A stretch of 64,000 nucleotides of DNA, from contig NZ_JAAFGZ010000017.1 of assembly GCF_010365105.1 (NCBI RefSeq), positions 62,001 through 126,000 of the forward strand. Direction: 5' to 3'. The position numbers were made by a program, and so were the translations under genes. This DNA is from Polaromonas sp. GTDB lineage: Bacteria; Pseudomonadota; Gammaproteobacteria; Burkholderiales; Burkholderiaceae_C. Positions 60,109 to 64,000 of this stretch are shown piece after piece (positions within the stretch are counted from its first letter, which is position 1; each line of letters opens with the position of its first letter). The notes beneath the pieces are model-generated. The model saw nothing but the letters and a program-made list of their open reading frames with translations. It was not told the origin of the DNA and made no database searches.

Positions 60109-60511
60109 GTCAGCAGTTAGTGAAAGCGTCACGGCAAGCGGCTTCCACCAGCGTTCAGCTCAGTGTGCAGGAAGCGTACGGGCAGCGTAGTGGAAGCGTC
60201 TATTTGGCGGGCTTTGGACCCATTCAATACATCAGCAAAAAGTTGACTCGTAGAGCGTCAGAGCCATAGCGGCTTGGGCCAGCGTAAGGCAGCGTGTACT
60301 GATGCTGTGCAGAATGCAAGTACCAAACTTTTTAATCCGGAGTTGAATGCATATCGGCATCCCGTTTCACGGGCCAATGCCGCGCTTATCCAAATGAAGT
60401 TGATGTGGCAATTTTTCTCGAGAAAACCCCAGGCCATTCTTCAACTCGCGCACTACGTCATTCCCTACTTTTATAAAGTAAGTCCATAAAAACGCAGCCT
60501 GATTGCGTCCG
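60109..60511. other. 403-bp repeat-rich junction segment without a gene
   Basis: Sequence after the fumA stub. Repeats of (G/A)GAAGCGT(C/A) at 60123, 60170 and 60192, a near copy of the stub end (CAATACATCAGC at 60225-60236 versus CAGTACATCAGC at 60094-60105), and a hairpin CGGCAT-CCCGT-TTC-ACGGG-CCA-ATGCCG at 60355-60382. No open frame resembles a known transposase. It could be the end of a mobile element. Confidence 0.5.
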
Positions 60512-61393
60512 CTAGTTATGGACTGCAAGTACGCCAAATTGCGTGACTTTCTTTTCGTAAAATTTTTCCCCCGTTTCAACATCAGTAATCGTCAGACCGA
60601 GAATTAATTCAGAGTTGTTCTGAATTTTGATCTCAAACACATCTTTCAAATCTACAAGAAATCCTTCACGCGTTTCTTTTCCTATGCTTGCGTAGGTGTA
60701 ATCTGTGTACAGGTTATATGAATCTCCATTCCGTATTTCTAGCGCTGTCGTTACTCCGTGCTGGCCGGTGCCGATACAACTAATCATTGATACGTGATTT
60801 ACCCCAGGAAAACCGCACGTAAAAATCGCCTTGAGATGACGGGCACGTGCCTGTTTCTCTACCGAAAAATTTGCAGCGTCCTTCCGCCTTTGTTCTTGGC
60901 GCCTATTTTTCGCTTGTTCCGATTGATCGTCATCTTCAGCAGTGGAGTTCGGGCCAACTTCCCTGGTTTTTGCATCAAGCCGAGCCTGTTTTTCAGCTTT
61001 AGCACTTGCTCTAATATCGGCATCAGCAGACAGATGACCTGAGAAACCATAGAGCGAGGCGGCAAGCAGGATGGCACAAATCCCGTACAGACGTGATCGG
61101 GAGAAATTTGGATCTACTTTTCGAAACCATGATGACTCATGGATAAACGGGAACGCAATTACTGCGCCAAATACACTACCCAAAACCGACATTGGTGCCT
61201 TACTAAAGACACCCGTCAGAGCTAGCATTGCGAACACAAAAACTAAGCCGTAGCTTGCTATGTCACTCTGGTGTGCCGATGTCACTGTAGTTGTTCCCAC
61301 AGCAGCATTTGGTCGATGAAGAGGGTTGCCGCAGTCCGAGCAAAACCGCGAATCGTTCTGCTCTTGGAAACCACATCGCCTGCATGCAATCAT
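60512..61393 (-). CDS. Zinc-ribbon membrane protein of unknown function
   Basis: 293 aa. N-terminal zinc ribbon C4xxC7...C18xxC21 (MIACRRCGFQEQN and FCSDCGNPL), two to four helices (about 38-62, 68-85, 100-120), a charged coiled-coil stretch (about 130-190) and a C-terminal domain with a possible disulfide (CGFPGVNHVSMISC). Start chosen at MIACRRC with AAGGTG upstream. AT-rich codon use unlike the fumC side. It shares its zinc-ribbon plus membrane layout with the next gene upstream. No function recognised. Confidence 0.6.
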   Translation of the reverse strand: MIACRRCGFQEQNDSRFCSDCGNPLHRPNAAVGTTTVTSAHQSDIASYGLVFVFAMLALTGVFSKAPMSVLGSVFGAVIAFPFIHESSWFRKVDPNFSRSRLYGICAILLAASLYGFSGHLSADADIRASAKAEKQARLDAKTREVGPNSTAEDDDQSEQAKNRRQEQRRKDAANFSVEKQARARHLKAIFTCGFPGVNHVSMISCIGTGQHGVTTALEIRNGDSYNLYTDYTYASIGKETREGFLVDLKDVFEIKIQNNSELILGLTITDVETGEKFYEKKVTQFGVLAVHN

Positions 61394-61499
61394 TTTTGCA
61401 CCTTGAGGAACTGAATGGCGCCACACTGAAGAGATATTGACGCGGTGTCGTGAATGTCGTATTCACATGCTGGGCGGTAAACCATGGTTGTCCTCTTCC

Positions 61500-63041
61500 T
61501 TATTGTTTCGCTGCTTTTAGCAGTCGCTGTTCCAACACATGCAGCGTGCTGACATAAGTGCTGCGCATAGTCGGTCGCGCTGCCGTGTCGGCCTTTAACT
61601 TGAAGAAGTCAACGGTCTTGTCGCGATTAGAAGAAAATTCATACGCCAGCAGCAATGCAGCCACCGCACTTTTCGAATTTCCTTCAAGATCATGTGCGTC
61701 TGCAAGTGGAGACCATGCGCTTGTTCGCCGGGGGTCCAGCAGTAGCGCAGAAATTAACGCCTGCTTAGCTTCAGAAGGTTTGTTGGTCAAGACATAGGCC
61801 CACCCAAGATTTGCTTGAATTTCAACATCGCGTGCATCAAGGTCGCGTGCCTGTGAGAATTTCTGCAAAGCTTCTTCATTTGCGCCACTTGAAAGCAACT
61901 CAATACCGCGCTGGTTTATTGATCGTGCGGCCTTACGGTCCCCTGCAATTGGTTTTGGCATGTCGCTAATTCGTGCTGCTGCCAGGTGGACAATTTCCTG
62001 TTGCAGCGGTTCAACCGCGCTGAGCATAACTTCGACACAGTCTTGAGCCGATGAGCATACTTTCGCTTTCTCCAACAGAGATGGAGTTGTGATTGGAGCG
62101 ACAACCGTTGTTGTCACGTTTGCCGACTGTTCAATTATTAAGGCTTGTTCCACTACCGCAGCAGCTTGTTTTTCGCGTATTTCAGTACGAATCTTTTCCT
62201 CCGTATTTTTAGCAGCTAAAGCAGAGGCTTCTTCAACTGCTTTTTTCAAAGCAAGCTTGGTTTGCTGCTCTCGCTCTGCTTCTTGTTGTGCTTTCAAGGC
62301 ATCTGAGGCATTTTTATATTGCCAAGTAACGTATCCTGTCGCTCCCAAGGCGGCTACAGCGACCACACTGAGTACGAAAAACTTCCACTGCCCAGAACCT
62401 GCCTTTGATCGCGCCCTGTTCGCTGGCTTATCAATAGTGCTCTTCGTGAAGGCTGCGGACTTCTCATTGAAAAGTGAAATCGAGCCTACGGCGTTGCCTA
62501 TTGGAGCATCGGCACTAACGACTTTCGGGCTTGTCGTGTCGAACAATTGAGTTCCACAATGCCGACAAAATTGGGTATCGCGCAAGACTTGTTCTCCACA
62601 CTGAGCACAAGCTGTCGATTGCTCCATGGAGGACTCAATGGACAATGTCTTGATCGTAATTGCAGAGGATTCGATTGGTCCATTCTTTGTATCGGTGCCA
62701 GACGAGGTCAATACACCCTTTGGAGCGCCTAAAATTGCAAGAATGCCCCCAAGAAATGCAAGCGCCATACATACGGCCACCATGGTTCCACCTAATATTG
62801 CGCCCATGATCGACGTGCAAATAAGGCCAATGCCAGCAAGTTTTGGTCGGGCGAATGCGACTGCACCAAAAACAATTGCGAGAAATGAGAAAAAGACCCC
62901 GCCCCAACCCAGCCCTACTATGGTTCCGGCCGCCTGCGCCTTAAAAGCAGAACCAACTCCGCCAATCAACAGTGTGAAAATGGCTGCTATAAATCCAAAT
63001 ACTCCAGAAATTATTCCGATAATTCCACCAGCTTTACCCAT
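61500..63041 (-). CDS. Membrane protein with zinc ribbon, coiled coil and TPR-like repeats
   Basis: 513 aa. Four N-terminal helices (residues 1-110, GGIIGIISGVFGFIAAIFTL and following), zinc ribbon CAQCGEQV-FCRHCGTQL (about 143-164), another helix (about 218-238), a long Glu/Lys/Ala coiled coil (about 245-300) and TPR-like repeats near 380-480 (NQRGIELLSSGANEEALQKF, then QANLGWAYVLTNKPSEAKQA). It is followed 106 bp later by the second zinc-ribbon gene. Probably a membrane scaffold; function unknown. AT-rich, foreign-looking. Confidence 0.6.
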   Translation of the reverse strand: MGKAGGIIGIISGVFGFIAAIFTLLIGGVGSAFKAQAAGTIVGLGWGGVFFSFLAIVFGAVAFARPKLAGIGLICTSIMGAILGGTMVAVCMALAFLGGILAILGAPKGVLTSSGTDTKNGPIESSAITIKTLSIESSMEQSTACAQCGEQVLRDTQFCRHCGTQLFDTTSPKVVSADAPIGNAVGSISLFNEKSAAFTKSTIDKPANRARSKAGSGQWKFFVLSVVAVAALGATGYVTWQYKNASDALKAQQEAEREQQTKLALKKAVEEASALAAKNTEEKIRTEIREKQAAAVVEQALIIEQSANVTTTVVAPITTPSLLEKAKVCSSAQDCVEVMLSAVEPLQQEIVHLAAARISDMPKPIAGDRKAARSINQRGIELLSSGANEEALQKFSQARDLDARDVEIQANLGWAYVLTNKPSEAKQALISALLLDPRRTSAWSPLADAHDLEGNSKSAVAALLLAYEFSSNRDKTVDFFKLKADTAARPTMRSTYVSTLHVLEQRLLKAAKQ

Positions 63042-63090
63042 GTTGTTTCCTGTATAAATGCATAGTTTCCCATAAAGCCTATTCAGCCGG

Positions 63091-63660
63091 CTAGCTAGCC
63101 GAAATTTCCGAGAAGCGGAAAATAAATTCAGGATCTTGTACTTTTCCTCTCAAGGTAAGACTGCTTTCGCGCAAACAATCGCCTTCTGAACCCTTGAAAA
63201 ACGTACCAGAGAATGCAACCCGTTGACCGGATTTCAAACGCGAAGTGGCTTCAAAGAGGGGACTGCCCTGCGCAATAAGCGTATTTTCACGCGAATCCGA
63301 AAATGCGTTATTCCAAGTTTTTATCTTGACATCTTTTGAAATTGTTATCTCAAGTACACCCTTACCATCACTATTTGAGTTGACTTTATTAATCGTTCCA
63401 ATCCAGTTATTCACCGCGAGAGAAGTGATTGCCCTGCATAGGGCTTCGTCTCTTTTGGCTTTGATCCCGCCAGTTTGCATGTCATTCTCTGCTTTTTTCG
63501 ACTCGGCCTGCGCCAGGGACACTACCTCAATTAAACGAGCTTCATCGAGTGGAAGAATAACTGGTGATTCGCTTTTTCCACATGCACCCAAAGCAATAAC
63601 GAGTGGAATGCAAAACATCCAATTTTTATCGATTTGTTTTTCTGCATATTTATAATTCAT
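63091..63660 (-). CDS. Putative lipoprotein of unknown function
   Basis: 189 aa. A polar start then a hydrophobic segment ending in lipobox LGAC (CIPLVIALGACGKSES), so likely lipid-anchored by Lgt. The mature part has a small beta-rich domain (IGTINKVNSNSDGKGVLEITIS, then SGQRVAFSGTFFKG) that could be an OB-like fold. It precedes the TPR/zinc-ribbon gene by 49 bp on the same strand and is probably in one operon with it. No family recognised. Confidence 0.6.
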   Translation of the reverse strand: MNYKYAEKQIDKNWMFCIPLVIALGACGKSESPVILPLDEARLIEVVSLAQAESKKAENDMQTGGIKAKRDEALCRAITSLAVNNWIGTINKVNSNSDGKGVLEITISKDVKIKTWNNAFSDSRENTLIAQGSPLFEATSRLKSGQRVAFSGTFFKGSEGDCLRESSLTLRGKVQDPEFIFRFSEISAS

Positions 63661-64000
63661 TTATATATCCTGTTAAATATCTAAGCAGGCAACGCCATTC
63701 TCGTCAGTGCTACACACGCTCTATCTGCTTATTCGCTGCAATGTAAGCGATGACGCTGCAGTTGTATTCCGAAGCATGACTCGCTAAAAATTACGCTCTA
63801 TTTGCTTCAAAAAATCGCTCTAATTTTTAGAGCAATTTACAAATAGTAGCGCCAGTAACATCTGCAGTCAAGCCCAGATACTGATATTTTTTACGTTAGA
63901 CGAGTGCGAATTTTGTTAGCGCAACCCATGAGGACTGGACGGGAGTAGCGACAAGGCAGCTTTGACACTGTAGATGACCAGCAAAGTGCCCATCAGATCG
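63661..64000. other. 340-bp right-end region, no gene seen
   Basis: AT-rich DNA upstream of the lipoprotein gene. It contains a short inverted repeat GCTCTAATTTTTAGAGC around 63,814-63,830 and probably the promoter of the three-gene cassette, but no clear -35/-10 pair or coding sequence was found. Confidence 0.4.

Overview
The window looks like chromosome of a betaproteobacterium of the Comamonadaceae, most like Polaromonas or a close relative. This rests on the protein sequences (IF-3, IlvD, the small Trp-rich protein, tctC/Bug binding protein), the high GC of most genes and the gene order thrS-infC-rpmI-rplT-pheS-pheT-ihfA-merR-tRNA-Pro. No rRNA, CRISPR array or intact insertion sequence was found. 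The genus is an inference; no database was searched.

Layout. 1-2440: AT-richer accessory DNA with type I modification genes (hsdM, hsdS cut by the window edge) and a small HExxH protein, abutting the 3' end of a tRNA-Pro(GGG) gene. 2644-10852: translation operon on the minus strand, with a rare ATC start for infC and a possible ThrRS-type leader hairpin before thrS. 10951-12270: aceA with two copies of the operator GTCTT-N4-AAGAC. 12556-20692: putrescine uptake and catabolism operon (puuD-puuA-spuC-potF-potG-potH-potI). 21392-26288: CysO/MoaD-like sulfur carrier, MoeZ-type activating enzyme with rhodanese domain and an unusual SDR/epimerase, then a GNAT and an EamA transporter. 26429-31438: malonate module (malonyl-CoA decarboxylase, TTT-type binding protein, crotonase, malonyl-CoA synthetase). 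31624-39686: lgt, a large hybrid sensor kinase, lysR/ilvD, small Trp-rich protein, cytochrome c. 39783-43134: acs and a Ca2+/Na+ exchanger. 43196-49306: Mrp multisubunit cation/H+ antiporter. 49540-57134: glycine-betaine ABC system proV-proW followed by four tandem proX genes. 57212-59930: DUF2254 protein and fumC.

At about 60,106 a 21-codon 5' stub of a class I fumarase gene is cut off. Past it the DNA changes to an AT-rich, foreign-looking segment with three unrecognised genes: two zinc-ribbon membrane proteins (one with TPR-like repeats) and a lipoprotein.

The most notable items are (1) the sulfur-carrier/E1/epimerase trio; (2) the fourfold proX array, whose last copy lacks both cysteines of the usual disulfide; (3) a dispersed 17-bp repeat, GCTAT-N7-ATAGC, found at least nine times, almost always just after a gene's 3' end, and used inside the rho-independent terminator of the proX array; (4) the fumA breakpoint and zinc-ribbon cassette; (5) leader features of thrS, infC, aceA and proV.
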